Positions 31,829-43,658 of a stretch of DNA of 64,000 nucleotides are shown one piece after another. Position 1 is the first letter of the stretch. Every line of letters starts with the position of its first letter. A program made the translations under genes and the position numbers. The DNA is from Tricholoma matsutake (Eukaryota; Basidiomycota; Agaricomycetes; Agaricales; Tricholomataceae). The stretch is taken from positions 13,276,337 to 13,340,336 of the forward strand of contig AP026538.1 in the NCBI GenBank assembly GCA_026075535.2, in the 5' to 3' direction. The notes under the pieces are model-generated. The model worked only from the letters and a program-made list of their open reading frames with translations, searched no databases and had not been told where the DNA came from.

Positions 31829-32522
31829 TGTTAAGAACTGATCTGAGAAGGCACGTCAGAATCCGATTGGACCCTGTGGGTGTTGATAGCGGAAGGTTGT
31901 CAGGTTGTTGTGGATTCTGTGGGAGGGGAAACGGAAAGGACTTGGCTTCAGCTTGTAAGAAGCTGTGCCCTTCACCTCGTCTGGTGTCCTAATTTCAAGA
32001 CGAAGGTTTGGAGGTAGAGCGGGGAAGTGCAGGTAAATGCAGGGAGGAGTACGGAGGGACTTGGGTTAAGTTCAGATGAGATTAGAACTTCAGAGGAAGA
32101 CTAGAGGTCAAGTCGAAGGGAGTTCAGACTCTTAGCAGACTGGGGTAGGAGTAGAAGGAGATTTAGATTGGCAGGTTTAAAGTCGAGTCTATGTCGATAT
32201 ACAAAGGCAAAACTATCTAAGCTTAAATACTGTAGTCTGGAATAAAGGTGGAACGGAAACAAAGACTGCAGTAGTGTCTCGACTGTGGTAGATAAATTGC
32301 CTAGCGGGAGCCGCACAGGAATCCGTAGTCAAATTTGCAAAAGAGACGGCAGCCTTGGGAAGGCAGCCGTGGGTGCTGTACAAGGCGGCCTGGTGCACAG
32401 CAGTGTGGGCAGTGCAAGGTGGCCGGGAATGAAATGGGAGGAGTCGACAAATGTCGGGTTTGTTGTGTGGAAAAGGGTTGGACAGATGCAGGTTCTGATC
32501 AGGCGAGGAATGGTTCTTGACA
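31829..32522. repeat. Solo LTR of the Gypsy family
   Basis: It is homologous to both LTRs of the 13988-21679 element, runs from TGTTAAGAACTG to TGGTTCTTGACA and has an exact 5 bp duplication GCACC (31824-31828, 32523-32527). It formed by recombination between the two LTRs of a full insertion into element 2. Confidence 0.9.
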
Positions 32523-32606
32523 GCACCCCCCATAACCACCGCAGGCAACTGCTCGCGGGGTTGATGGGGGGTGAGAGAGTGCAGCGACCGACAGGGAGAC
32601 AAAAAA

Positions 32607-32697
32607 GGCCCAAGAGACGTCAATGTCTCTTGGGTCCTAGGTAAGTTTTTTTTTTCTTTTCTCATTTCATTTTTCAATGATAACCAACTTTCTTTAG
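32607..32697 (+). other. H2 hairpin and intron-like segment of element 2
   Basis: CCCAAGAGAC pairs with GTCTCTTGGG (32609-32634). GTAAGT follows at 32641, then a TAACC branch-like site and CTTTAG acceptor at 32697 (57 nt). Confidence 0.65.
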
Positions 32698-32840
32698 GTA
32701 CAAACTACTACTGGCAACAACAATGATGGGGGGACACCACCACCACCGCTGCTGCGAGCCCCTGCTCACAGGGTGGAAGGTGAGGGTGGAGAGATGAGGG
32801 GGAAGGGAGACAAGAGGGAAGGGAGATGAGAGGGAAGGGA

Positions 32841-33186
32841 TAGCATTGCCATGGCTCAGCCACATTTTTTGCTACTTTGGGAAATAAAATAGCTAAAATT
32901 CTGAAAATATTTGAGGACCTAGATCACATGATAAGCCAAGGGGTCCTCTGCCAACTCTAAGTGATTTGATGACTGGTTCCCATGTTATTTAAGTGGCTTG
33001 GATGGTGGCTTGCTAAGCCACATTTTAAGCTGCTTACATAACATGGGAACCGGTGGTCGGATTGCTTAGAGTTGGCAGAGGACCCCTTGGCTTATCATGT
33101 GATCTAGGTCCTCAAATATTTTCAGAATTTTAGCTATTTTATTTCCCAAAGTAGCAAAAAAACGCGGCTGAGCCATGGCAACACTA
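32841..33186. mobile_element. Foldback MITE (346 bp), hAT-like
   Basis: The halves TAGCATTGCCATGGCTCAGC and the inverse of GCTGAGCCATGGCAACACTA pair over most of their length, so the whole element folds on itself. The octamer GGAAGGGA is duplicated (32833-32840, 33187-33194). Its target was the purine repeat of element 2. The two arms differ at few positions, so it is young. Confidence 0.8.
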
Positions 33187-33584
33187 GGAAGGGAGATGAG
33201 AGGGAAGGGAGATGAGGGGGAAGGGAGACGATGACGAGAGTGGGGACACCCATGATGACACCTGCCCCACACCTATGAGCATCTGCTCATGGGGTGGTTC
33301 AGGTGGGAGAAGAATGGGGACAGGAGAGCGAGATGGCCAGGGGACAACCTGGGGAGAGACAAACACTGCCACAAGCAACTGCTTGTGGTGGGTGTTTTTA
33401 ATTTATTTTTATAATTGATAGTTACGGCCCCCTCCCCTCGAGCTTGTGAGGAGAGGGCCTAGTATTATGCATATTAATTACCCCTCGCACAGATGCAAGG
33501 GGGTCAATTTAATAATCTATTCATGATATATAAAAAATTAGATTTCAGTAATAAATAGATATAATGTATGTAACTTTGCCTGAC

Positions 33585-33670
33585 TACTTGGCTTAAGTGG
33601 TAGAGTGTGCATGTTTGGTTGTCATGTGATTGCTAGTACAGAAGTCTGTTGGTTCAATTCCTGCTGTGCA
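33585..33670 (+). repeat. tRNA-like head (right type) of element 2
   Basis: Box A TGGCTTAAGTGG (33589-33600), box B GGTTCAATTCC (33651-33661). Confidence 0.65.
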
Positions 33671-33930
33671 CACATCATTTTGTGAGACTTATAAAAATTT
33701 CTCTATGTCTGGAACTCAGACTCTACTTGGACAGTACTTTAAAGGTGTAAATAAATGCACAATTGATGTTGTCCAAGCAAAGTCCAAGCAAAGTCTGAGT
33801 GCAGTCCTAGGACAGTCCGAGTGTCCGAGCAGAGTCCGAGCAGAGTCTGAGTGAAGTCCAAGGACAGTCCAAGTGTCTGAGTGTATCTGAGCAGAGTCCG
33901 CTTGGACTGGGGGGGGGAGTGTAAAGTACT

Positions 33931-34365
33931 GAGATTTCTGCAAAACCACAATAGATCCGTCAGTAGTAAATTGGGCCCATGGCATGAAAGACTCATGTGG
34001 GCCCAGAGTGTGATGCATCAGTGTTGGCCCAGTATACAGATTCACTGCCAGCAATGATTATTCCAAGTGGCAATTGCTGAAAAATTCTTGGCAACAGTAA
34101 CATCTGAATCATGGTGCTGGCTAGCATGGTCACCATTTTACTACATGGCACTGGCGATGATTATCACCGGTGGTAATTGCTTGATCCATGTGGGCCCAGT
34201 GAATAGAATTATAGCACCAGCAGCAACAATTGCCGCCAGTAATTGCTACAAAAATATGGTCTACCTTTCACCGGTGACGATTCTCACCACCAGTAATTAC
34301 TGGAAAGGTTGTAATTGCTGAAAAATGGTGCTGGCTAGCATGGTTGGCATATACATTAAGCAAAA
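33931..34365. repeat. Dispersed repeat, inverted copy at 45300-45490
   Basis: AGATTTCTGCAAAACCACAATAG and the GGGCCCA-containing sequence after it recur inverted at 45300-45490. The second copy lacks the composite element and so gives the original sequence at its right junction. CACCGGTGGTAATTGC-like motifs repeat inside. Confidence 0.6.
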
Positions 34366-34377
34366 CAAAACAAGTTG

Positions 34378-35673
34378 CTAGAAATAATTTTCCAATGTCC
34401 TTGGTAAAGAGTTCATCATTGTCCTGCACTTCTGCTGCATTAATTGGGCCATATGGCACATTGCCTCATCAAGGTTGGCAAGCTGCCGGTGAAGGGCATG
34501 GTTTACTGCAATGTTGGACTTCACTGTCTTGACAGCCTTGCGGTCGCTGTGGAATAAGTCAAAATTTCCTACAATCATTATTCAGCAGCTCCCATCCAAA
34601 GTTCAGGACTTACTTGGGGGGCCTGCTGGGATGTTGCCGGTGTCGATGGAGTACAACCTGGGAGTACTGGATGAATGTGGCTGGGTAATGAAAGGCAGAT
34701 GGTGCGCTGAGGAACATTTTGTGCAGAGCCAGGAGGGGAATGGACCTCATCTGAATCTCTCTGTGTCAATATTGAACTATGAAAAGATCCAGGCAAGAAC
34801 AATGTCAGGCTGACATGATCCAGCACAGGTTCGATATAGGCCATAGAGACATCGATCTCCATGTCACTACCTTCAGTCACCTCAGTAAACCAGAAGTGTG
34901 CACTGTCTGCCTCTGGCATGTCAAGACTGGCAGGGATATAAAGAGTGTCCACCGTTTGTAATTGTGATGGTGGTGTTGCCAAATGATTAGGACTGCCAGG
35001 AATATAAAAAGTGTCTGGGTCAATGGTATGGGTATGTACCTGCATTGGAGCTGCAAAATCAACTCCAGAACAATCCATGGCTGGCAAGTCAGGAATATGA
35101 AACATGTTCAAGTCATGGTGTGCTGGGGATGATGTCAAATGAGCAGTGGTGCTCACCAATGGTGAGTCAGGACTACCAGGAATATGAAACACATCTGTGG
35201 CTGGCAAGTCAGGAATATGAAAGATGTCTAGGTCATAGTGTGCCAGCAATGATGTCAAATGAACAGTGCTCACTGGGGGCGAGTCAGGACTACCAGGAAT
35301 ATGAAACATGTCCAAGAAAAGATTGGATATTTTTGTCAGGTGGGGTTGCCAAATGGATAATATCTGCAGCCACTTCAGGAATATCAAAAGCATATGGGGA
35401 ATGTATTGATGCCAGTGGTATTGGAGAATGAAGAGTACCATCCACCACCAGTGAATCAGGACTTTTGGGAATATGAAAAGTGGCCAGGTCCAGATTATCT
35501 ATATTTGCTGGTGGGGTTGAGATATCAACATTATCCACCACTGGTGAATCAGGACTACCAGGAATATAAAAGGTGTCAAGGTCTAGAGTTTGCATACTTG
35601 TTGGTGGCAAATTTGGCAAATGAACTGATGAGCTGGCTGAATATTCTATGAAGACGCCAAAATTGATCAACAA
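34378..35673 (-). pseudogene. Repetitive 'FHIPGSPDSP' protein gene, broken
   Basis: Two overlapping frames (35673-35290 and 35441-34578) encode about ten copies of a 20-30 residue unit built on D-x-F-x-I-P-G-S-P-D-S-P with a His/Leu-rich spacer. A frameshift near 35350 joins them. The C-terminal part (DRKAVKTVKSNIAVNHALHRQL, then EAMCHMAQLMQQ) is helical, reached through an intron-like GTAAGT...TGTAG at 34613-34569 whose phase does not fit. No known domain is recognised. It looks like a low-complexity host or element-borne gene. Confidence 0.45.
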
Positions 35674-35769
35674 ACACAGTCACATGAATTTTGAATACAG
35701 AAGTTGAAACTGACATTGCATTTATTGATGCTATCAACTGCATCCACCCTAAGCACAAACAGTTTTACC

Positions 35770-37288
35770 ATGTCTTCTCAGTACACCAAATCCATGGAGC
35801 ACGCCCTCAATACATTTTTGGATGGTACTCAGATGACCATGGATGAGAAATCCATGTTGGGAAAGTTGGTGCATGATCTTTCTTATGTCCTATGAATCTT
35901 TCTCAGAAGGCTTTGAAGTTGGATTATGAAAAAGGTGCTGGCTAAGGAAGCAGTGATGACACCATTCCTCAAACACGTGTTCAAAGTCCTTCATGAGTGG
36001 AATAAGTCCAAGCCCAGTGCCTTGGTAATCCATTGACCGTAGCATATATACTCATCCAACTTCGCCCATCGCTGCACCAAGCAGCACTCTCCCGGCTGTG
36101 CACATTACACTCCAATCTCCCACCACAGATACACCACCCATTGCCATTTCCACACCCATTCCCACAACCATGCAAACTACGATGCCGGAAGCTCAGACCA
36201 ACCAAGCAGAAGCAGCTGCAAGAGGCCAGAGCAAGGGCAAGGGCAAGGAAAAGGAGGTTGTAGAACACCTGGCTCCACCTCAGTTGAAATGCCAAAAGGT
36301 GTCACCACAGCTGGTGCTGCCTCACCACCTTGAAATGAAGGACAGCGACATCACAAAAGAGAAACCCTTCATCCAACTCTGGCTGTGGACTCTGCTATGG
36401 ACTCTGCTGTGGGCTCTGCTGCCACAGTTACAATGGCATCATGTACAGCATGGTGGGATGAATTGATAGTGGGAGGGGAGCTCAAGGGGAGCAAAAAGGT
36501 CATTGGGAAGAAAAAGGTGAAGGCAGAGGTAAGTGAACAACAGAGAATGGTGCCGAAGAGAAAACACTGGGCAGAACTTAGAAGACACTGCCAGTGAGCA
36601 GTCAGAAGAGTATGTTCCCGTCATGCCAGCCCCAGTTGCCTCAACTTTATGCACCTCCCACTGCATACCAACCCCCAAGCCTGTTGTGTCAACAAGCCTC
36701 ACAATGCCACAATCCCTCGACACCACACTTCCTGCACCACTGCCACCAGGTTGTGTCACCCATCCCAGTCGTGTGCCCACCATTGGTGGTTTACAATGGG
36801 AGCTTCAAGACCTCCACATCCTCATATCAGTCTTGGCAGAAAATCAAGGGAAATTGGATCAGGAAAGCTTGATGTTGTGTGGATACATGGAAGTTCTCGA
36901 CACGTTGAAGGAAAAGATGATGGTGAGCATTCCAGTGTTGGAGGCTGAGATGAGTGGGTTGAGAGAAAAGGTGCTGGTGAGTATTCCAGTGCTGGAGGCT
37001 GAGATGAGGGGTTTGAGCAATGGGATGGAGTTGGAGAAGATGAAGCAGGAGGTATTGATGTTGCATGGTCAATTGGGGGCGATGAACAAGTGGCTGGCCA
37101 AATTGGAGACTGAGGGAAGCTCCGAGGAGGAACCAGAAGACAAACATCCACTGAATGCAGATGGCACAGCGCCATTGATGATCCATTTGCCAAAGTCATC
37201 AATGTTTGTCAATCCAGCCAATTTGCGTGAATCCATTTGCTCCCCACCATTGCCCGTTCCCACTATTATGATGCATGCACAGCTTTGA
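35770..37288 (+). pseudogene. Uncharacterised coiled-coil protein gene, broken
   Basis: An ATG at 35770 starts an acidic helical segment (MSSQYTKSMEHALNTFLDG). A Pro/Thr/Ser-rich and basic section (GQSKGKGKEKEVVEH) follows at 36098-36466. The last frame (36533-37288) has a Pro-rich linker and then a coiled coil with two copies of VSIPVLEAEM (about residues 133 and 154), ending in an acidic region and HLPKSSMFVNPANLRES. The layout (basic, Pro-rich, coiled coil, acidic) resembles the genes at 14822 and 52393. No cysteine cluster is readable. Function unknown. Confidence 0.4.
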
Positions 37289-37429
37289 CCTCCCTGGATC
37301 CAACATCAAAAAACACTATGCAAATGGCCCCCTCCCACCGGGTACCACTGTCTTGATTTCAAAAACATCAATACCCCCAGCATAATTCTACATTGAATGA
37401 AAAATCATGATATTTTTTAGACTAAGCCT

Positions 37430-38395
37430 ATTTGTGTATATATTTTGATCAATATATGCATAGTTGTTTCATTAATAGATGGAGTATGAGGTATATATTG
37501 AATTAATCAATATATACAGCAATTTTACAGCTGGTAGTGAAACTGTTACCATGCAAAAATGGTACATTGTAGTGACTGACACCAGTAGAGATAAAGTTGG
37601 TGCCAGTCTTTCGCATAGCTCTTAAATGAAGAATTGTATGCTACTAGTTGCCGGTGGTCACTAGAACATAAATAATAAACACAGCAGTGGTCACATGTGG
37701 TAGGAATGTGGAAGGAGGATACAAGGATATATGCAAAAACAGTACATTGAAGTGACCGACACTGTTAGTGATAAAGTCGCCGGCGGCCATAAGCATAACA
37801 CTGTAGCTCAGCGAATGACCGGCACTGGGTACTTTAGAACCCCATGAGCTAAGAAAATGTGTATGGCTCCATCCTAACATAATGCAGGGAAGTGGGCCCA
37901 TACAAATGATACACTGGATGGAATGATTGTGTGGGCCCATGATAGTAAAAGCAAAACAGTATGGGCCACACAACTATATTGCACAGGACTTGAATTACTG
38001 CTGTTATTACAAATCATATGTCACCAGTTGGGATGTAATGGTCCAATGGATGATACACTCAATGAAATGATTGATATGCAAAAAAAGTACATTGTAGTGA
38101 CCGGCACTGGTAGTGATAATGTCACCAGGGGTGATAAGCATACAACTTCAGAGCTAAGCAAATGACTAGTGCCATGATCGGTGATGGTCACTGCACATGA
38201 CCTAAAGAAATGCATATGGGCCCTTCCCATAGAAGAATATATACAAAAATGGTACATTGTAGTGACCAGTGACAGTAGTGACAACAGTGGTGATAATGCA
38301 CTGGCACTTAGGGTAACATATTTTGATGCGTATATGCATGGTTATTTCATTAGTAGATGAAGTGTATAAGGGATATATTGAATATATTGATGCAT
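37430..38395. repeat. Repeat block with GTACATTGTAGTGACCGAC units
   Basis: The unit CAAAAATGGTACATTGTAGT followed by GACCGGCACTGGTAGTGATAA-like sequence occurs at about 37551, 37729, 38075 and 38232. Two AT-rich 80 bp blocks with ATATATGCATRGTT (37430-37520, 38318-38395) bracket it. Related inverted units lie at 43190-43330. No gene. Confidence 0.5.
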
Positions 38396-38464
38396 GGCAG
38401 CACTGGGAAAAAAAAACCATCCGCCGACCCTGGTGATATGCAAATGCATGGTTTATCCTGCATG

Positions 38465-40712
38465 TCAGTGTCTTAAGTCAAAAGTATCCTGGGGTTCAGT
38501 GGATGCATCTCCACGAGCTTTTGGTCTTGGCCTTGGAGGAAGACTGGGATCCACTGTCACATTCATGGCTTGGACATCAGTGTTACTGGGCTTTGATTTT
38601 TTAAGCTGCCAGCCATGACTATGGTGGTCATTCGACCATGCTCTTTTAAACATTTTCTTGCTACCTTCCACCGGTGTACCTGTTCTGGCATCCTGTGCTG
38701 TAGTGACTTCATTGGTGTTGCAAGCATGGGATCTTGATCATGTTTTCATCCAATGCTTTCTGTAGTCAGGGATTGCACTATCGGTTGAAGCAACTGATGT
38801 TGCCTCAGGGATGGTATCCATCAGTAATGAAGCTAGTGTCATGTTCTGTTGAGAATTGTGACCTTGCTGAATCACTGGTCAGAGGGCAAGTGCAGTGGAA
38901 TTACAGATAATATCATTTTGCATCCATGCAGGAACTGGACCATTCATTAAATGACCCCCACACTCCAGATCTGCCAGATAGATAGTGTATGTAGGCTTGG
39001 ACATGTTGACTGCTGTAGGACCACTGGTCAAACCCATCATCGCTGGAATATTGTGATCCTCCGCTGTTACATATCAGCCAGGTGGAATTAGCGCCTTCTG
39101 GAGCATGGGATCAATGAAAAGGTCCCATTCCAGCAGCATCAAATCTTTGGGTATCAGTGGAGCTAACCCAGCGGCTTGTTGGTTGATAGGTGTAATATCC
39201 AGTGGAGTAGTATGGGGCTGCTTTTTCTTTTTTTGTTTTGGTAACGGTGCACTCTCACTTTCAGGTTGCTGTGTGGTGGCCTTACACTGTTTGCCTTTGG
39301 TTTTCTTTTTTGTTTGTTTGGGCTTTGGCAGATTGTGTGGCAGTGCTGTCATTCCTTCAAGATCTGTGTCATCCAAGTCTGTAAGTTCTTGTAATCGAAC
39401 TGCCAGCCAAAGTGTTCCCTCCCGTGAATGAAGGACATTTGTGAATTCAAAACCAATCTTTCCTTTCTCCTGCCTTCCCATCCAAAGGGTAAAACATGCC
39501 TCAATTTCATGTTTATGCATTTTAGATGGTCTCCACAATAATACAAACTCCTCATCCAGTGATTCATCTGATTCTCCCAGCGCTGCAGTCGATGCTCATG
39601 ATCTCCCTGGCACTGACAAAGATGTGCTGCTGATTCCTCCTTTCTGCAGAGGCATGTAATCCACCTGGTTGATAAATTCAGGTTGCCATGTGTAAATATC
39701 AAGCCATGGCACATGACTGGAGGTCCTCCTTGCAGCTAAATCTTGCTGGAGATCAGTATCTTCATTAATCAAACATGGTTCACTCACTGTACATCCTTTC
39801 AATGTATGCCCATAAAACTTGTTTTTGGTAATTCAAAAACTGGGCATTGTCACAATAGCGGATAAGACAGTTCACCGGTAGCAGTGGCTGTCCCTTCACT
39901 CCAGTCTCCAGAATTTGTTTAGGCTTTGCCCCACTGGCAGGTCATATCACTGATTTCTCCTCTTCATCGGCAGTGAGATATTCCTCAATGTATGCCTCAA
40001 ATGTGTCTGCAATAGGCTTTACATGCCACCCAGGTTTGTTGGCTATGAAATTCAGCTTATTGTTGCCTAGAAAGCTATTTGTTTCAAACATACAAATTCT
40101 TCATTAGTCACCATTAAATGCCAGGTGAATGTACATACACGCTCCACTTCCTCTTTCCAGCTGGATTTACCCATCCACCCAACACAACCATTTTCACCCC
40201 AAGTTCAAGGTACATTGAATTTTGAAATTCATTCATACATTTTGTGAGCATTTTCTCAGCATCCATAAGATCAATTCAGCCAGGTTACTGAATTATGGGT
40301 GATACACATACTTTCACCGAACAGCCGATGGTGGACCGGTATTCATCCATTGATGCCGAAGTGTCTCAATCTTTGCATTTTCCTTTGCATCATTGGATAT
40401 TCTTTTGTTGACTTTTGCATATTGCCGTGAATATTTAGCCATCCAGTCCAGTCAGCCTTTCTCCAGATCTGGTGCCTCCCTTCCAATTGCCGCCTCTATT
40501 TCTGACCCATACAGGTGGATAATGACTTTTTGCCGTGAAGGGACCTTGCTGACTGCTGCCTTTGGTGGTTTGCAAGCATTTTGTCTGTACCAAGCTCTAA
40601 TACACTGATAATCATGTTTGTCAAAGAGCAGAATATACATTAAGGGTTTATTGCTTATTTCCTGCAGGCCATCCATTGGAGGTTTAACAGGGAGGTTAAA
40701 TATGTCTGTCAT
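38465..40712 (-). pseudogene. Uncharacterised protein gene, degenerate
   Basis: A chain of minus-strand frames reads as one decayed gene. It starts at 40712 (MTDIFNLPVKPPMDGLQEIS ... IRAWYRQNACKPPKAAVSKV ... SRQYAKVNKRISNDAKENAK). A later part at 39802 has LINEDTDLQQDLAARR, DYMPLQKGG and LWRPSKMHKHEIEACFTLW. A Lys/Gln-rich KQTKKKTKGKQ section and a C terminus at 38671-38465 follow. TGA codons at 39074-39076 and 39596-39598 sit where CGA would fit. I recognise no domain. It may belong to a mobile element or be an ordinary lineage-specific gene. Confidence 0.4.
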
Positions 40713-40721
40713 GGCACCTTG

Positions 40722-41968
40722 CCTAATACTGTCAAGATACTAGCCAAGAAGTATGTTGCAAGTATGCTGATTGTTGATTACCATACCTCCACATTAGTAA
40801 CTTGTGCATATTGTAACTGTATTCTGAATGTCTTGGCTTAAATATGTCCTCCCTACTATCACAATAATATTAAGATACTTCTAATGGAGTATTGAAGTTA
40901 AAGATCAAAATATTTTTCAAGTACTGAGAAGGCAGTAACTTGGTGGTATTGAGGTAATTTCTTCAGTACTACCAAGATACTATCTACAATACTATCAAGA
41001 TGATATCACAATACTTTGCTTGGGATATGTTAGCAATATGATGGAAAAGATCTGGAAAACCTCTGTGTCAGTATGCTTGAAATATCATGGAAGTACACAA
41101 ACAAAAAGAGTAGTCATGCACCCCATACCTTCACCATACTAAAGCCAGGGAATATTGGAAGTATTGAAGTGTTGTTTATTTAATACTGTCAAACTACTCT
41201 ATGGGAAGTATATAAGAAGAAATTTTATTATTAGCAGATGTCTGCACATGCAGGTCTGCTGTTGCAAGTATCTACTTCCATGTCTGAGTACCTACATGTC
41301 CACTGGCAGGTATCTACTCAGGTACTCACTTGCACATCCAAGTTGTATGTCCAAGTACTTACTCAAGTACTTACTGGCACCTATTTGAGTACTGACTAGT
41401 ACTTGCCAGTGTATATCCAAGTACTTACTCAAGTATCTACTGGAACCTATTCAAGTTTGAGTACTTACTTGTATATCCAAGTACCTACTTGAATGTCCAG
41501 GTATCTACTCAGGTACTTACATTCATCCAAGTTGTATGTCCAAGTACTTACTCAAGTACCTACTTGCACCTATTTGAGTACTTACTTGCATATCCAAAAA
41601 CCTACTTTATATCTACCTGCATGTTCAGGTATCTACTCAAGTACTCACTTGCACATCCAAGTACTTACTCAAGTACCTACTGTTACCATATCCAAGTACT
41701 TACTCAAGTACCTGCTGGTACCTATTTGAGTACTTATTTGTATATCCAAGTACCTACCAGTGGTTATTTGAGTATTTACTTGTATGTCCAAGCAGTGCCT
41801 ACTAGTATCTATTTGAGTACTTACTTGTATATCCAAGTACCTACTTGATATCTACTTGTGTGTCCAGGTATGTACTCAAGTACCACTTGCACATCCAAGT
41901 TGTACATCCAAGTACTTACTCAGGTACCTAGTACTGGCGCCTATTGGAGTACTCACCTGCACATCCTG
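40722..41968. repeat. GTAC-rich repeat, copy B (single arm)
   Basis: It contains the inverse of 12541-12935 followed by a copy of the 8389-9250 arm, with high similarity. It has no opposite arm, and ends abruptly at 41968. It also preserves the uninterrupted target of element 1 (41668-41677). Confidence 0.75.
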
Positions 41969-42103
41969 AACCTGTCCAGTGGTCAATGCAGTGAAATGGG
42001 TTCAAAGCATGGTTATCATGGCAGCAGTCAGTACAGAACATGGGATTGAAAAGACAGTCTCAGCATCGCCAGGTAGCGGCATCATCCCCACACAAATTGC
42101 ATT

Positions 42104-42508
42104 TCATGCAATCAGGTACTTCATTGGATAGTAGTGCTTCCAAATACATGACCTTTCCAGACAACCATTCTTCGATGTAATCTTGAGGTGTCTGAGGGTA
42201 ATATTAGCATAGTAAATGTGGTAGCCATAATAAGTCACCTTTGAAGAGGGGGGATCAAGATCTGCAATGAAATGTAGAGGGTGATGCTCAATTGGTTCAT
42301 TGGACATCAGAGATGTTATATTAGTGTTGGATGTGGTCGCCAATCTTGACACTGGTGCACTTCTCTTTGCCTTCTTATGCCTTGGAGTTGACTGAGGACT
42401 TTTCCAAACTGGTACAAGGCAGTCCCTTGGTCCCCACAATGTCTGGGAGCAAACAACAGTCATCTGGGAGATTCTTCCAATGATGGTGCGAGTGTGTCCT
42501 CTAGGCAT
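42104..42508 (-). CDS. Uncharacterised basic protein, possibly fragment
   Basis: A 134-codon frame from ATG 42508 starts with a basic N terminus (MPRGHTRTIIGRISQ), has a Lys/Arg cluster (TPRHKKAKRSAPVSR) and a C terminus with YYGYHIYYANITLRHLKITS. It is upstream of copy B of the GTAC repeat, which may have truncated it. No domain is recognised. Confidence 0.35.
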   Translation of the reverse strand: MPRGHTRTIIGRISQMTVVCSQTLWGPRDCLVPVWKSPQSTPRHKKAKRSAPVSRLATTSNTNITSLMSNEPIEHHPLHFIADLDPPSSKVTYYGYHIYYANITLRHLKITSKNGCLERSCIWKHYYPMKYLIA

Positions 42509-43658
42509 GATGGTTTGTAGACCGATGTAGAATTATTGAACAAGCATCTCCAGGATTATATAGGCACTGTAGGCAGTGAGGAAACATGGCAACATGGCAA
42601 TGTAAATGACAATGGTACCATGTAGAGGTTACTATGGTACTGTTCTACACTACAGCATACTAACATGTTACCTAGGTCATACTCACAAAGCTACCATGGA
42701 TGTTTCCAATGGAAAATTACACTGGCAGTGTTCCTGATAACCATTGGTCAATAGTTTCTTACTACACCATTGTTACTGTTCTGTACTACTGCAAATCACA
42801 TATGACATGCTGTAGTTGTGTGAGCCCATATCTTGCTATTTGACCATCATGGGCCTACCCGGTCACTTCATGTTGAACATATTATATGGATGGGCCCATG
42901 CCCTTTAATTATGTTAAAATGGGCCCATATGGATTTCTGGATCATTGCACTTTTTGACCAATGTGGTTTCTGGGACTGTGGGCACATCGCCGGTGGCACC
43001 TGTGACAGTTTCTATAGACCTTGCGCTCATTAGCCTGTAATTGTTTCTTGTGATGTTTCAATATGTCAGAAACCACACGTTTATATAGGGTTGTCTGATC
43101 CATCGGCGCCTATGCCATTGCCTGTGAGGTTCTGTGATTTTTCAGCTCTGGGAAACTTTTCGCTTAGCTCTGACTTGTACACTTATGGCTGCAGGTGACT
43201 TTATCACTACCGGCATTGGTCACTACAATGTACTGTTTTTGCATATATCCTTATCCTCCCACATTCCTACAGCATACAGCATGTCGCCATTGCTGTGTTT
43301 GTTATCCATGTTCTAGTGCACACTGGCCACGATTAGCATACAAGTCTTCTAAGAGGTATGTGAATGACTGGTGCCAACTTTATCTTTTCCAGTGCTGAGA
43401 GATACAGTTAGGAAATAGCTGACTGCCACACAAGCGACAGTTGCTGTCTGGCCAGTGTCAGGATTAATCTACATCTAATCTCATTGGACATTACTACTGT
43501 CTTTGACTAATGATTGTTCTCTTGTGTTATTTGCCTGTATATCTTACTGACATCAGCCCACATGCTTCCAGCTGGGGCAATCACTAGCACTTTCCCAACT
43601 TATGCCACTGGTGGAAATTTATATGAAACAGGGAGTAAAAACTTAAATAGACAACTTG
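42509..43658. other. No gene; dispersed GGGCCCA repeats
   Basis: Only short frames. GGGCCCAT motifs (42840, 42893, 42919) and an inverted copy of the 37551-type unit near 43190-43260 are the only structure. Confidence 0.4.

Larger units (their letters stand above)
29636..33930 (+). mobile_element. Composite TIR element 2 with three nested insertions
   Basis: Left end AGGTCTTTACACTCCCCCCC and right end GGGGGGAGTGTAAAGTACT. The arms and interior match element 1. Removing the hAT-like element, solo LTR and MITE with one copy of each target duplication leaves 1934 bp, against 1975 bp for element 1. Contents: left-type head (29890-29980), decayed intron 1, H1 at 30355, 30442, 32536, 32752, 33271 and 33369, H2 and intron 3, GAGGGAAGGG repeats, H3 (33427-33455), right-type head (33585-33670), array. 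The outer flanks do not match each other, so the ends may have been rearranged. Confidence 0.75.

Noticed and set aside
5333..33388. H1 repeats as a CRISPR array
   Set aside because: The units are hairpins without unique equal-length spacers, dispersed over eukaryotic mobile elements.
29627..33940. Target duplication for element 2
   Set aside because: TATCATATG on the left and AGATTTCTG on the right do not match in any register.
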